From: Candidatus Poribacteria bacterium
GTDB lineage: Bacteria; Poribacteria; WGA-4E; WGA-3G
Direction of reading: 5' to 3'
Assembly (NCBI GenBank): GCA_009839745.1
Contig: VXPE01000009.1
Coordinates: 1-41,265 of the forward strand
DNA length: 41,265 bases
This document shows, piece after piece, positions 8,507 to 17,151 of the stretch. Position 1 is the stretch's first letter. The number at the start of each line of letters is the position of its first letter. The notes under the pieces were generated by a model. The model was not told where the DNA came from and searched no databases. It worked only from the letters and a program-made list of their open reading frames with translations. The translations under genes and the position numbers were made by a program.

Positions 8507-10015
8507 TTAATAGGTAATACGTAGACTCGGATAATATGTCCGGCCGCCGCGTTGCCCTTCAAAGTCGTATTCATAGAGTTGAATATGTGGGGTGATATAA
8601 CGTAATGTATGTCCAAAGACATAAGCCAATGCAACGGGACCTGCAAAAAAGAGGTGGACCGTCTGGCACGTCTCAGGGAGTATCTCGCGAAGTTGTTCCG
8701 CTAGCTGATACCCGAGCTGCCATGCGTGAGTGCCTCCCGATACCGCAGTGGGTCCGATTTCTCCTGTAGGAGCAACTCGAATTTGCGGTAGTTCGCTGTA
8801 TCCTTCAGCAGATAGGTAAACTTGCATCTGTTTCTGGATGCAATGCGTCACAGAAATTTCCACGATGACTTCCTCATCAATTTTTCCAAAGGTTTGGAAC
8901 CTCCACAGGTTTGTGTCGGGATCTGGCTCACACTGTTTCCAAAGTTCGTAGTCGCTTCCGTTCTTTTGTGTGGGTATGATTTGAATCCGATGTTTAGGAC
9001 TCACCAGATGCCCGGCAAAGAACGCGATACTGAGATGACAATCAAAGAAGATATGGATGGGTTGTGGTACATCCATTAATTTGGGGTCCAACATGAATGC
9101 TGAAATTTTCTCAGGTATCTCCTTTTTCCAATGTGTATCCATGATAGGAAAACGTTCATCAAACAACGAGAGTAAATCGAGACGTGCGACTTGAAGGTCG
9201 CTGGGTCGCCGTGCGAATTGCCCAAAACTTTGGATGGAGATTTCGCTATGCTTTGTGGCGGGGAGTGCCATTAATTTTTCTTCACGAATCATCTGGTTAA
9301 AAGCCACTTCATCAAACAAATTCCGCCCCTGTGCAAAAAGTTCCCAAGCGAGGCTATCATAAGGGATATGAGTTACTGTTTGGTCAATAGGTTGTAGTCC
9401 TGCTAATTTCAGGCGAGGTTCCATCTCCCTTTCGAGATCCACAAGGTTCTTTCCGAGCGTAAACCGAACGGTATTCAGAAAAGTACGAAGTTCTTCTTCG
9501 GATATAGAGAGATGTGCTGCGAGTTTAGAACGCACTTGCCCCGCTGCGGATCTCGGGCCATTCTCATAAAAGGTCGGACGAATCATTTCCTCATGTAAAT
9601 GCTTGGCGAGTGTATCGTGATTCGCCCAATGCCAGTTGGAGAAGATGTACAACCTGTACGCGTCAGGATGAAGTTTTTCTGACAGTTCTACATACGCGTC
9701 GTATAGGCGTTTCAGCATTGAATTTTGATTGCTGATAAACCTTGGATCTATGAGATTTTCATGAGTGAATGCGCCATGTTGTGTCATGTGGTACTTACAT
9801 TGAAAGAATTCATAAACGACTTCTCGTTTCCCTGTTACTCGATCTTTTATGGGTTCACTGTAGGAGACGACGACATCATCGACAAAAGAGACGCGATCGC
9901 TTTCCAAAGTGACAGATTTGACATAATCGTTGGTTCTGAGCTCAAGCAACTTCAGCCAAAAGACTCTGGCTTGGTACTCATCCCCGTTTCTTCGCGCTGC
10001 AATCGCCTTTGCCAT
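8507..10015 (-). CDS. cap4: CBASS effector Cap4: nuclease plus SAVED domain
   Basis: The 502-residue protein begins with a DUF4297-type PD-(D/E)xK nuclease-like domain (about residues 1-220): the acidic pair D46-D47 in SFVDDVVV and Q72-C-K74 in YEFFQCKYH match the D...QxK active site. The C-terminal part (about 290-502) reads as a SAVED sensor domain, with IHIFFDCHLSIAFFAGHL and VHLFFAGPVALAYVFGH strands. In known Cap4 proteins, cyclic oligonucleotide binding to SAVED drives oligomerisation and unspecific double-stranded DNA cleavage, killing the infected cell. It is the first gene of the operon, about 110 nt behind a consensus promoter, with AGGAG 12 bases before the ATG. Confidence 0.92.
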   Translation of the reverse strand: MAKAIAARRNGDEYQARVFWLKLLELRTNDYVKSVTLESDRVSFVDDVVVSYSEPIKDRVTGKREVVYEFFQCKYHMTQHGAFTHENLIDPRFISNQNSMLKRLYDAYVELSEKLHPDAYRLYIFSNWHWANHDTLAKHLHEEMIRPTFYENGPRSAAGQVRSKLAAHLSISEEELRTFLNTVRFTLGKNLVDLEREMEPRLKLAGLQPIDQTVTHIPYDSLAWELFAQGRNLFDEVAFNQMIREEKLMALPATKHSEISIQSFGQFARRPSDLQVARLDLLSLFDERFPIMDTHWKKEIPEKISAFMLDPKLMDVPQPIHIFFDCHLSIAFFAGHLVSPKHRIQIIPTQKNGSDYELWKQCEPDPDTNLWRFQTFGKIDEEVIVEISVTHCIQKQMQVYLSAEGYSELPQIRVAPTGEIGPTAVSGGTHAWQLGYQLAEQLREILPETCQTVHLFFAGPVALAYVFGHTLRYITPHIQLYEYDFEGQRGGRTYYPSLRITY

Positions 10016-10111
10016 TATGAAAAGTGCTCCTTGCGTTACTTGAGACTTCGTAAAATACCTTTATCTCATTCATCGGAAAGATGATGTATGAACGTTATAA
10101 CAACAATCCAT

Positions 10112-10131
10112 TTGTTTACCTTAACGAACAA
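10112..10131. promoter_or_regulatory. Candidate CapH operator 1
   Basis: Inverted arms TTGTT and AACAA are separated by 10 bp. The site lies just downstream of the -10 box of the minus-strand CBASS promoter and covers its predicted start point near 10126, so a bound repressor would block that promoter. A related site sits at 10169-10186. Confidence 0.45.
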
Positions 10132-10132
10132 T

Positions 10133-10161
10133 ATTATACCATATAGCAAACCCTTTGTCAA
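10133..10161 (-). promoter_or_regulatory. Consensus sigma70 promoter of the CBASS operon
   Basis: Read on the minus strand, TTGACA (10161-10156) and TATAAT (10138-10133) are both perfect consensus hexamers with a 17-bp spacer. Transcription would start near 10126 and give a leader of about 110 nt before cap4. Such a strong promoter next to a lethal effector implies tight repression, presumably by CapH. Confidence 0.8.
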
Positions 10162-10168
10162 GAAAAAG

Positions 10169-10186
10169 TTTGTAATAATGAACAAA
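10169..10186. promoter_or_regulatory. Candidate CapH operator 2
   Basis: TTTGTAATAATGAACAAA has inverted arms TTTGT and ACAAA with an 8-bp centre. It overlaps the predicted -35 of the capH promoter and resembles the site at 10112-10131, so CapH could control both directions. Confidence 0.45.
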
Positions 10187-10196
10187 TTCGTATAAA
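10169..10196 (+). promoter_or_regulatory. Predicted promoter of capH-capP
   Basis: TTTGTA at 10169-10174 and TATAAA at 10191-10196 with a 16-bp spacer precede capH. The predicted -35 lies within candidate operator 2, which would allow autorepression. Confidence 0.5.
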
Positions 10197-10233
10197 ATAG
10201 CAACATAATTACCAAAATTAGGAGGCATTTCAC

Positions 10234-10638
10234 ATGAAACTGGGGCAAAAAATCAGGCAACTCCGGGAAGAAAAGGGGCTTTCACTTAATGGGCTGGCTG
10301 AAGAAGCAAGTGTCTCTAAGGCTTATTTATCGCAGCTCGAAAACGATGTGAGTAAGCAACCTTCGGCTGAGATATTGCTCAAAATTGCTTCAGCACTTGG
10401 TGTAACTATTGCAGATCTCCTTGACCAGCCTGTCCGCGTTTATGCGGAAGACTTTGAAGATGAAGATGTTCCGCATGTTTTACGTGAATTTATCGATGAA
10501 CGAGGAGAAGCCCTGGATATTCAAAAAGAGGATGTCCGAATGCTGATGAATATTCGGTATAGAGGGAACCAACCCAAGGCTATTGAAGAATGGGAGCACA
10601 TTCTGCAAACGATCCGGTATGTGATGAGGAAACGATGA
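10234..10638 (+). CDS. capH: CapH, XRE-family repressor of CBASS
   Basis: The 134-residue protein has an N-terminal XRE/Cro helix-turn-helix (residues 4-60: KIRQLREEKGLSLNGLAEEA, then VSKAYLSQLEN) and a C-terminal helical part with LREFIDERGEAL and EDVRMLMNIRYRG, as in repressors paired with ImmA-type peptidases. CapH is known to repress CBASS operons and to be cleaved by CapP when DNA is damaged. The ATG has AGGAGG nine bases upstream. It is divergent from cap4 and overlaps capP by 4 bp (ATGA). Position, partner and domains all agree, so the call is strong although operator binding is untested. Confidence 0.9.
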   Translation: MKLGQKIRQLREEKGLSLNGLAEEASVSKAYLSQLENDVSKQPSAEILLKIASALGVTIADLLDQPVRVYAEDFEDEDVPHVLREFIDERGEALDIQKEDVRMLMNIRYRGNQPKAIEEWEHILQTIRYVMRKR

Positions 10639-11603
10639 AACAAAGATATATTAAAGTTGGCAATAAGTATTATTTTCATGACTCAGTCATACGACTCATA
10701 GACCGTTATTCAGAAATATCTCAAGATCCAGAGGAGATTATTCGGAGTTTAGTTCAGGACAAACTCAATGTAGCGCGACAATCCAGACATTTCCGATGGG
10801 ATCGTCCGCCTTTCAATCCCGAGGTTCTCGCATCTATATTGGGGATCCGGTGCGAGGAATCTGTTGAATTAACACATAGTGAGGACGCTGAACTCCATCC
10901 CGCAGAAAATGGGCGAGTGGTCATCAGATACAACCCTGATAAACCTAAAGCACGGCAAAATTTCTCAATAGCTCATGAAATTGTTCATACTTTTTTTCCT
11001 GGATATCAGGACAAGTGTCATGCGCGCTACCAAAGTGGTAAATTCGATCCTCAAAATGAAGTAGAGTTTTTGTGTGATCTCGGAGCAAGTGAGATTGTCA
11101 TGCCTACACCTGAATTTGATTTGGATGTTAAAAGTATGGGGGTTTCACTAAAATCTCTGCAGAAACTTTCCAAGTTGTATGAGGTTTCTTTAGAAGCGGC
11201 CGCGATTCGTATGATTACAACGGATTTCTATCCGTGTGCTCTGATCGTGTTGGATTACAGCCACAAGCCTGCTGAAAAGGACGAAATTGAAGCATCAAAG
11301 TATCAACAAAGCTTATTCGGTGATGATCCTTGGGAGTCCCCTCCCATGAGTTTACGGGTGCAATATTTCGTTCGGGGAACGCATTTTTCTCCTTACATAC
11401 CGAGGCATAAATCAATTGAGGAGTCTTCTCCTTTGTATGAAGTGTCGGTAACTGGAAAACCATTTCAAGGGAGGACTGTCCTTAAATTGAAAAAAAACAC
11501 CCTGAATACGTATGTTGAAGCAATGGTTTTACCTAAAACGCATAGCACCCATCTTGGTTCTCGTGTCATAGCCATTTTATCCAACACTCGTAAGAACTTA
11601 TAA
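10635..11603 (+). CDS. capP: CapP, ImmA/IrrE-type zinc peptidase
   Basis: The 322-residue protein contains the gluzincin motif H114-E-I-V-H118 within FSIAHEIVHTFFPGYQ and a likely third ligand at E153 (ASEIVMP), placing it in the COG2856/DUF955 family. An N-terminal helical section (1-60) and a C-terminal sensor-like domain (about 240-322) flank the protease. CapP is reported to cut CapH after DNA damage, relieving repression. C128 close to the zinc site is a candidate for the cysteine-switch residue described for this family; that match is a guess. The start is ATG at 10635, overlapping the capH stop, chosen over an upstream GTG/ATG-type start at 10590 inside capH. Confidence 0.9.
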   Translation: MKQRYIKVGNKYYFHDSVIRLIDRYSEISQDPEEIIRSLVQDKLNVARQSRHFRWDRPPFNPEVLASILGIRCEESVELTHSEDAELHPAENGRVVIRYNPDKPKARQNFSIAHEIVHTFFPGYQDKCHARYQSGKFDPQNEVEFLCDLGASEIVMPTPEFDLDVKSMGVSLKSLQKLSKLYEVSLEAAAIRMITTDFYPCALIVLDYSHKPAEKDEIEASKYQQSLFGDDPWESPPMSLRVQYFVRGTHFSPYIPRHKSIEESSPLYEVSVTGKPFQGRTVLKLKKNTLNTYVEAMVLPKTHSTHLGSRVIAILSNTRKNL

Positions 11604-11667
11604 ATTATACGGCTTGTGCTAATTAACGCATTGTTTTTGTTATTTTCACAGATATTGATATTATCCC

Positions 11668-11696
11668 ATAAACATACCGTCCCTACGGGACTCAAA
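11668..11696. repeat. Palindromic dispersed repeat, unit 1
   Basis: A 29-bp unit with the hairpin core GTCCCTACGGGAC, preceded by ATAAACATA and followed by TCAAA. A second unit with one mismatch lies 23 bp further on. Its position just after capP suggests a REP-like element or processing/termination hairpin. Confidence 0.75.
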
Positions 11697-11719
11697 ACGG
11701 ATGTTAATGCCGCATTTCT

Positions 11720-11748
11720 ATAAACATATCGTCCCTACGGGACTCAAA
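11720..11748. repeat. Palindromic dispersed repeat, unit 2
   Basis: Same 29-bp unit as at 11668-11696 with one C-to-T change. Two copies only, with a 23-bp AT-rich interval, so not a CRISPR array. Confidence 0.75.
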
Positions 11749-11871
11749 TCATATCCATATATCAGAATTACAGACAAACCGTTATACTTATGTAAATCAA
11801 TATCTTACAAATAGTTATTTAGCACAACTCGTAAATTATGTATGTGTCAATTTAGTGTGTGCCTCACCTAT

Positions 11872-12062
11872 CTGAATCACACATTATAGTGGATTTATCG
11901 AATTTCGCGGATTGTGGGTCTCTATATGATGGCGTTTGCCTCTAATTTTGAATCCGGAAGAAAACGTATCCACTTTGTAGGAGTATCCCTTGTGGTTTCC
12001 CTTTGATGAACGTTGTTTAAAATTCGCGAAACCTGCATGATCCGCGCCAATCCGAGATTCAG
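11872..12062. mobile_element. CGCGGAT-type inverted-repeat element (MITE-like)
   Basis: The 191-bp stretch starts CTGAATC and ends GATTCAG; arms of about 40 bp are imperfect inverted copies, both containing TTTCGCG near their inner ends. There is no coding capacity. The right end lies 7 bp from the stop codon of the type ISP gene. Single arms of the same kind occur at 2578-2624 and 32574-32621. Confidence 0.6.
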
Positions 12063-12069
12063 GCAAACA

Positions 12070-15000
12070 TCAATCCCTTTCAGTTATCTCAGAAGGCAGT
12101 CCCTCAATGATTTTGGTGGATTCGACGCTGACGTAGACGATGCGCTCTATCGCCGTGACGAGATCGCGGGGATTCTCAAACCAACCATTTGCATCGTTGA
12201 GAATGCCGTTATTCTTTTCAGGTGGGGTGATTTTGTAGCGGTTGATAAACCATTCCAGTGGTGTTCTACCATTAACAACATAACCATGTGCTTCTGTGGG
12301 TATACCAGATAATTGGATGTGCTCGTTGATAATGAGTGTATCTTTTGTGTTTTTATCAGCGAACCGCATCGCCCGCGTGCCCAGTAGGAAATCCTCGGGT
12401 TTTTCTTCCCAAAACAGGGCTTGTTTGCGAGGTTCAACCTTAAGGTTGGTATATCGACTGCACGTCTCATAATTGAGGTGGAGGTCTGCAAGTGCTTTTC
12501 CCGCCTCCGCGAAAGCTCGAAAGTTTGGGGCATATGGAATATGTGGTAACATTTTTGAAAAGTCGTTTGCGAATTGCTCCCGATAACTCGGTGCGTGCAG
12601 AATACCATAAACGTAGTCAAAGATAGTATCCTTGGTAATTGTGTCGTTGTCATAGTATTCACGGAAGGTGCGCAGTGCTGTATCTGAAATGTTGTCAATA
12701 CGATTTGGTGGACTATCAATACCTTGAAACATATTTGTTGTATCTGATGAATCGGTCTGTTCCAGATATTGATACCGTGGAAAGCATTGTGCTCCTGCTT
12801 CATTAAGGTTAATATCCGGCATTGTGTCGGTTATAAGCACAGAAAATTGTTTTTTTCGCCCCTCGTTTTTCGCTCCCTTGCCTGGAACACATATCACTCG
12901 ATTTTCACTTGAAGCATCTGGAAAGATTTTATCCATCTGGTACTTTCTCTGTATGAAGATGTAGTCGGCGTAGCAATTTGTCAAAATGAATGGACGATAC
13001 AAAATCTGTCGGATGTACCTATCCGCAAATTTTGTTTTCTGCCTTCTTTTCAACTTCTTTTCAAGATCTTCATCCCATTTGATATTAGTGTTGTGTCTGT
13101 CCATTACCTCGTTAAGTACCTGTTCAATCTCCGGATTTTTCTCCAGCTCAGAAATAGCATCAAGATACTCCTCTGTCATTCGTTTTGCGTGCTTAGCGCA
13201 AGTATCGCGAGAAAAGTTGCAGAGGTATGGATCTCTACCAGTCTTACAGCCGCTGCTAAACAGTTTAAAGATTGCATCATCAGCCTTGCCATCTCTTGCG
13301 TCATCTGATCCAAGTGGATAGAATTGAGCAAATGTCTCACTACGATGTTCAATCCAATCGTGCTCCTTGTTAGGTGTAATTATCTCCCAATCACTAAATC
13401 CCGAAAATGACCCTGCTTCGCGTAGTGCTGTAAACTTCTCTTCGCGTTTGAGAGCATCACCAATTTCTCGGTAATGGATGAGGCAACCCTCGTGTGTAGC
13501 CCCTGGATTCTTAACGAGAATCACAATAGCAACAGGAGACTGTGTAGCATTACGGAAAACCCCTTCTCCTTCACGGAGTGATGCTTTTGCTTTTCCTCGG
13601 AGGTTCAGAAAGTAGACAGAACTAAATTCCTCTGGTAAACATGCACGAATTCCGGCATCAACAATACCGTCAATCCATGTAGCACTTGTAACAAAGCCTA
13701 TAATTCCGTGCTCTCCAATTCTGTCAGAGGCCCATCGGATTGCCATCTTATAAGAGTCGTAGAGTGTGTTCTTATTCCTTGTTTTTACTCTCGCTGCGTA
13801 TGTTTCTCTGACGCGCTGCCTAAGTTCTGGGTACTTCACATTTGGAGAATCTTCAGCAGCGTTTTTTCGCTTCGCTTTCCATGGTGGGTTCCCTACGATG
13901 ACGCGGATCGGAAGTTTCTGTTGATGCTCGGCGCGCTCGTTGTTTTCTACCATTCTCTCCTTCGGGAAAAGCGTTGGTTTTTCGGATTTATTCAGGTTGA
14001 AGGTGTCGGTCAAGATAATACCGTGGAACGGTTCATATCCATTGTCTTCTTTGTGCTGTCCTCGGAACGCTTCTTCAATGTTGACAGATGCGATGTAGTA
14101 AGCGAGTAGGAGAATCTCGTTTGCGTGGAGTTCTTTGCGATACTTCCGCTCAAGATCTTCGTGCTGGATAAGTCCAGATTGTAGGAGCTGCACAATGAAT
14201 GTACCGGTGCCGGTGAACGGATCAAGCATATGGACACCTTTGTCACTGATGGTTTTTCCAAACTCCTCCTGTAATATGTCATTAACGCTATGCAAGACGA
14301 AGTCCACAAGCGGTATTGGTGTATAGGCGATGCCGAGTCGGTCTGCTTCTTTTTTCAGTGCTTTTTTGAAGAACTGCTCGTAGAGATCTGATAGCACCTC
14401 TTGTCGTCCTTGGCTACTCTTGACACCGCTGGCGCGCGTCTGGACACTGTCATAGAACCCCCGCAAATCCCGCGTCTCGTTCTCAAGTCCGAATTCCGCA
14501 AAGTCCTTTTGTAGGTTATCGAGTGCTGTTGCTACAGGGTTACCAGATGAAAAGTCGTAGTCTTCAAAAAGCGCGTCAAAGACAGGACTGGTCAAAATGT
14601 GCTGCGCCATCATATCTATTGCATTGTCGCGGGTGATAGACGTGTTAATCGTCTTTTTCAACTCGCTGTGGAAATTTTCAAACCGTTCGCTCAATGTAGC
14701 GTTTTCGGGATTATCCAGTAGATTTTGAATGCGGATAACGAGTCGCTCAAAAATATCAGCGACATCCTTTGCCCAGTTTTCCCAGTATGGTTTATCGCCA
14801 CACTTCTGGACGATTTTTGAGAGTATCGCTTCGACGGGAATTTCAACTGGCAACAGTGAAAGTTGTTCAGGTGCCCAATCGGAACCCCCACCAATGACAA
14901 TAGAATCGGGGAGCTCTCTATTGAGGTCAATACTATTGATTTGACCATCGAACCTGTCATCGTGTGAACGGAGTGCGTTGAGAACGCTCCAGACATTAGA

Positions 15001-16920
15001 GAACCGTTCATTGTCATTTAGAGCTGCAGCAGGGTCTTGATCGTCGGGGATAGCAACGGGCAATATGACATAACCGAATTGCTTCCCCGGTGCCTTCCGC
15101 ATGACGCGACCCACTGCTTGGACAACATCAATGTGGGATTTGCGAGGTTTATAGAAGATCACGGCATCGAGGGCAGGGACATCAATACCTTCGGAAAGGC
15201 ATCTGGCATTCGAGAGGATACGGCAAACGTCATCGTCTTCGCCATCGTTATAGTTCTCGTTTTTTAACCAATCGAGGCGTGTTTTTCGGTTCAGGGCGTG
15301 GACGGTGCCGTCAACGTGCTCGGTTTCGCATAAAAAGTTGGTAGGTTGTTCATCCTCTGGCAGTTTTTCGAGGGCATCCTCAATAATATCGTTCCAATAG
15401 CGCGCCAGTGCCTTTGACTCGTTAATTCTGTTTGTGAATGCGATAACGCGTTTCAGGGGTCTGAGCGTTTCGTCGTCTTTCCCCTTATTTTCAGGGTTTT
15501 GTAGTGCGCGCCAGCAGCCGATGATTCGGGTTGCATCGTTGATGTTGATTTCGCTACCGTATTTACCGGTATTGCCTGCAAGTTTCGCATTAACTTCATG
15601 TTCCGATATACCAAAAATAGCGACTTTGTAGTCGGACAGTTCGCCGAGTTCAACGGCTCTGGAGAAAGGGAGTCGGTGAAACTGTGGACCGTATTTCTCT
15701 TCGTCGTCCATAGAGAACACTTCAACGTTATAGTTTGCGGCTTGTCTCCTTGCGTTTTCCGTATAAAGTTTAGGAGTGGCGGTCATATAGAGACGTTTAT
15801 CGGCGCGAATCCGAGCGGCATCGTGGACAAGAACAAATGGCGAGGTCTTATCTTCAGACTTATCAACACCGGTGGTTCTGTGTGCCTCATCGCAGAAAAT
15901 AATGTCAAATGGAGGTGCGCCGTGGTTCTGAACTTCTTCAATGAGTGGTAGTGACTGATATGTGCAGAAAACGACCGTCATTTTGCTGCTGTCGGGGTTC
16001 TGCAATGTAGGTAAGATTAATGAAGGGTCTGTAGTTACGTCAATCTTGAGTTCTTGAATAGAGGCATCCTCGCTTGTCCTGCCTGCGCTGGTATCCGAGC
16101 AGATGCCGATATAACTGTGTGGTATACCCCGTTGGTCTGACCATTCCCGCATCGCCTGTGAAAGCAAACCGATAGATGGCACGAGATACAGCACTCTGCC
16201 ATCGGTTCCGGCTATTTCCTCAGCGATTTTCAGTGCTGTAAAGGTTTTACCTGTGCCGCACGCCATAATAAGCTTGCCACGGTCGTATTCTTTGAAACCT
16301 TTGATAACATCATCAAACGCCTCTTTTTGATGATCCTTCAAGCTGAATGGTCTTTGTTTATAGGTGAGTTGTTCAGGTTCCTGTAGGCTCAGGTCGGGCC
16401 ATTCAAACGGGCTGTTTTCAAGATCACTGAAGCGGATGACTCGGAATTTATCTCCTAACGGCGTTATAGTCCTGAGAGCGTTCTCTCCAATTTCACCGCC
16501 AGTATTTACAAGAATTCGTGAGGTAAAGATTTCACTTGCTGAGGCAGAGATGAATGAGTCTATATCTGGCTTTGAAACCCGTGTGTCTTCTGCATAACAC
16601 TTGCACTGGATGGCACAGTATCCACCATCTTGCTTTTGTGCAACGAGATCGACACCTATATCGCGTCCGTCGAATTCCGTTCGGGTTGCTGCCCACTGTT
16701 TATAAAGATAGACTTCAGAGAATTGTTCTTTATAGTCGGGATCCTCACTGAAATATGTGAGCATCAACCGCTCGAAAAGTTCGCCTTTGCCGTATTCAGA
16801 TGTGGATTTCTCGCGGATGTAGTCGAGCGTGCTTTGGAAGCCAGGATTGGTTTGTCTACTACTTTCGCTTTCCAATTCTAAATAACTTTGTGTTGTCTCT
16901 GTCATAGTTGTTGTTGTCAT
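12070..16920 (-). CDS. Type ISP restriction-modification enzyme
   Basis: A single polypeptide of 1616 residues combines all R-M activities. An N-terminal Mrr-like nuclease shows GVDLVA (D91) and AIQCKC (Q105, K107). A superfamily II translocase follows: Walker A CGTGKT at 221-226, DEAH in IFCDEAHRTTG, TATPKLY, and motif VI QAVGRVMRKAPGK. After a helical coupler comes an N6-adenine methyltransferase with motif I DPFTGTGTF (about 900) and motif IV NPPW (about 1010), then a long target-recognition region. Size and order match LlaGI/LlaBIII-type enzymes, which methylate one strand and cleave after converging translocation. ATG at 16920 is preferred over 16935 because AGGAA lies seven bases upstream. 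All motifs look intact. Confidence 0.93.
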   Translation of the reverse strand: MTTTTMTETTQSYLELESESSRQTNPGFQSTLDYIREKSTSEYGKGELFERLMLTYFSEDPDYKEQFSEVYLYKQWAATRTEFDGRDIGVDLVAQKQDGGYCAIQCKCYAEDTRVSKPDIDSFISASASEIFTSRILVNTGGEIGENALRTITPLGDKFRVIRFSDLENSPFEWPDLSLQEPEQLTYKQRPFSLKDHQKEAFDDVIKGFKEYDRGKLIMACGTGKTFTALKIAEEIAGTDGRVLYLVPSIGLLSQAMREWSDQRGIPHSYIGICSDTSAGRTSEDASIQELKIDVTTDPSLILPTLQNPDSSKMTVVFCTYQSLPLIEEVQNHGAPPFDIIFCDEAHRTTGVDKSEDKTSPFVLVHDAARIRADKRLYMTATPKLYTENARRQAANYNVEVFSMDDEEKYGPQFHRLPFSRAVELGELSDYKVAIFGISEHEVNAKLAGNTGKYGSEININDATRIIGCWRALQNPENKGKDDETLRPLKRVIAFTNRINESKALARYWNDIIEDALEKLPEDEQPTNFLCETEHVDGTVHALNRKTRLDWLKNENYNDGEDDDVCRILSNARCLSEGIDVPALDAVIFYKPRKSHIDVVQAVGRVMRKAPGKQFGYVILPVAIPDDQDPAAALNDNERFSNVWSVLNALRSHDDRFDGQINSIDLNRELPDSIVIGGGSDWAPEQLSLLPVEIPVEAILSKIVQKCGDKPYWENWAKDVADIFERLVIRIQNLLDNPENATLSERFENFHSELKKTINTSITRDNAIDMMAQHILTSPVFDALFEDYDFSSGNPVATALDNLQKDFAEFGLENETRDLRGFYDSVQTRASGVKSSQGRQEVLSDLYEQFFKKALKKEADRLGIAYTPIPLVDFVLHSVNDILQEEFGKTISDKGVHMLDPFTGTGTFIVQLLQSGLIQHEDLERKYRKELHANEILLLAYYIASVNIEEAFRGQHKEDNGYEPFHGIILTDTFNLNKSEKPTLFPKERMVENNERAEHQQKLPIRVIVGNPPWKAKRKNAAEDSPNVKYPELRQRVRETYAARVKTRNKNTLYDSYKMAIRWASDRIGEHGIIGFVTSATWIDGIVDAGIRACLPEEFSSVYFLNLRGKAKASLREGEGVFRNATQSPVAIVILVKNPGATHEGCLIHYREIGDALKREEKFTALREAGSFSGFSDWEIITPNKEHDWIEHRSETFAQFYPLGSDDARDGKADDAIFKLFSSGCKTGRDPYLCNFSRDTCAKHAKRMTEEYLDAISELEKNPEIEQVLNEVMDRHNTNIKWDEDLEKKLKRRQKTKFADRYIRQILYRPFILTNCYADYIFIQRKYQMDKIFPDASSENRVICVPGKGAKNEGRKKQFSVLITDTMPDINLNEAGAQCFPRYQYLEQTDSSDTTNMFQGIDSPPNRIDNISDTALRTFREYYDNDTITKDTIFDYVYGILHAPSYREQFANDFSKMLPHIPYAPNFRAFAEAGKALADLHLNYETCSRYTNLKVEPRKQALFWEEKPEDFLLGTRAMRFADKNTKDTLIINEHIQLSGIPTEAHGYVVNGRTPLEWFINRYKITPPEKNNGILNDANGWFENPRDLVTAIERIVYVSVESTKIIEGLPSEITERD

Positions 16921-16987
16921 ATCTATTTCCTGCACCTACGTAACCATAAATTTATATCCTTCATTCCATCAATCCAATGATAATTTG

Positions 16988-17016
16988 ATTATACGTCCAT
17001 AGGCATTTTCTGTCAA
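16988..17016 (-). promoter_or_regulatory. Consensus sigma70 promoter of the type ISP gene
   Basis: On the minus strand TTGACA (17016-17011) and TATAAT (16993-16988) are perfect hexamers with a 17-bp spacer, giving a leader of about 60 nt. It is the same arrangement as the CBASS promoter, but no obvious operator lies beside it. Confidence 0.75.
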
Positions 17017-17151
17017 TACCCCCGATACCCTCACTCAGGGCCATTCAATGACCGATAAGACTTCACAGATGTAAAGGCAAATGATTCTATACTGTCTTTA
17101 CCCAGACGGGTAAATTCCAAGAACGGAAACCTGAATTATTCAAAGATTAGA

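Larger units (their letters stand above)
11604..12069. other. Gene-free spacer with repeats
   Basis: No gene is supported. The spacer between capP and the convergent ISP gene contains two copies of a palindromic 29-bp repeat (11668-11748) and a 191-bp inverted-repeat element (11872-12062). No strong terminator is visible other than the palindromes themselves. Confidence 0.6.

Noticed and set aside
10590-10634. Upstream start for capP
   Set aside because: It would overlap capH by 49 bp; ATG at 10635 overlaps the capH stop as ATGA with GAGG upstream.
11668-11748. Possible mini CRISPR array
   Set aside because: Only two units, 23-bp interval, strongly palindromic, and no cas gene in the window.
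13708-14109. Antisense open frame over the ISP gene
   Set aside because: It has no family likeness or ribosome site and is opposite a strongly conserved methyltransferase region.
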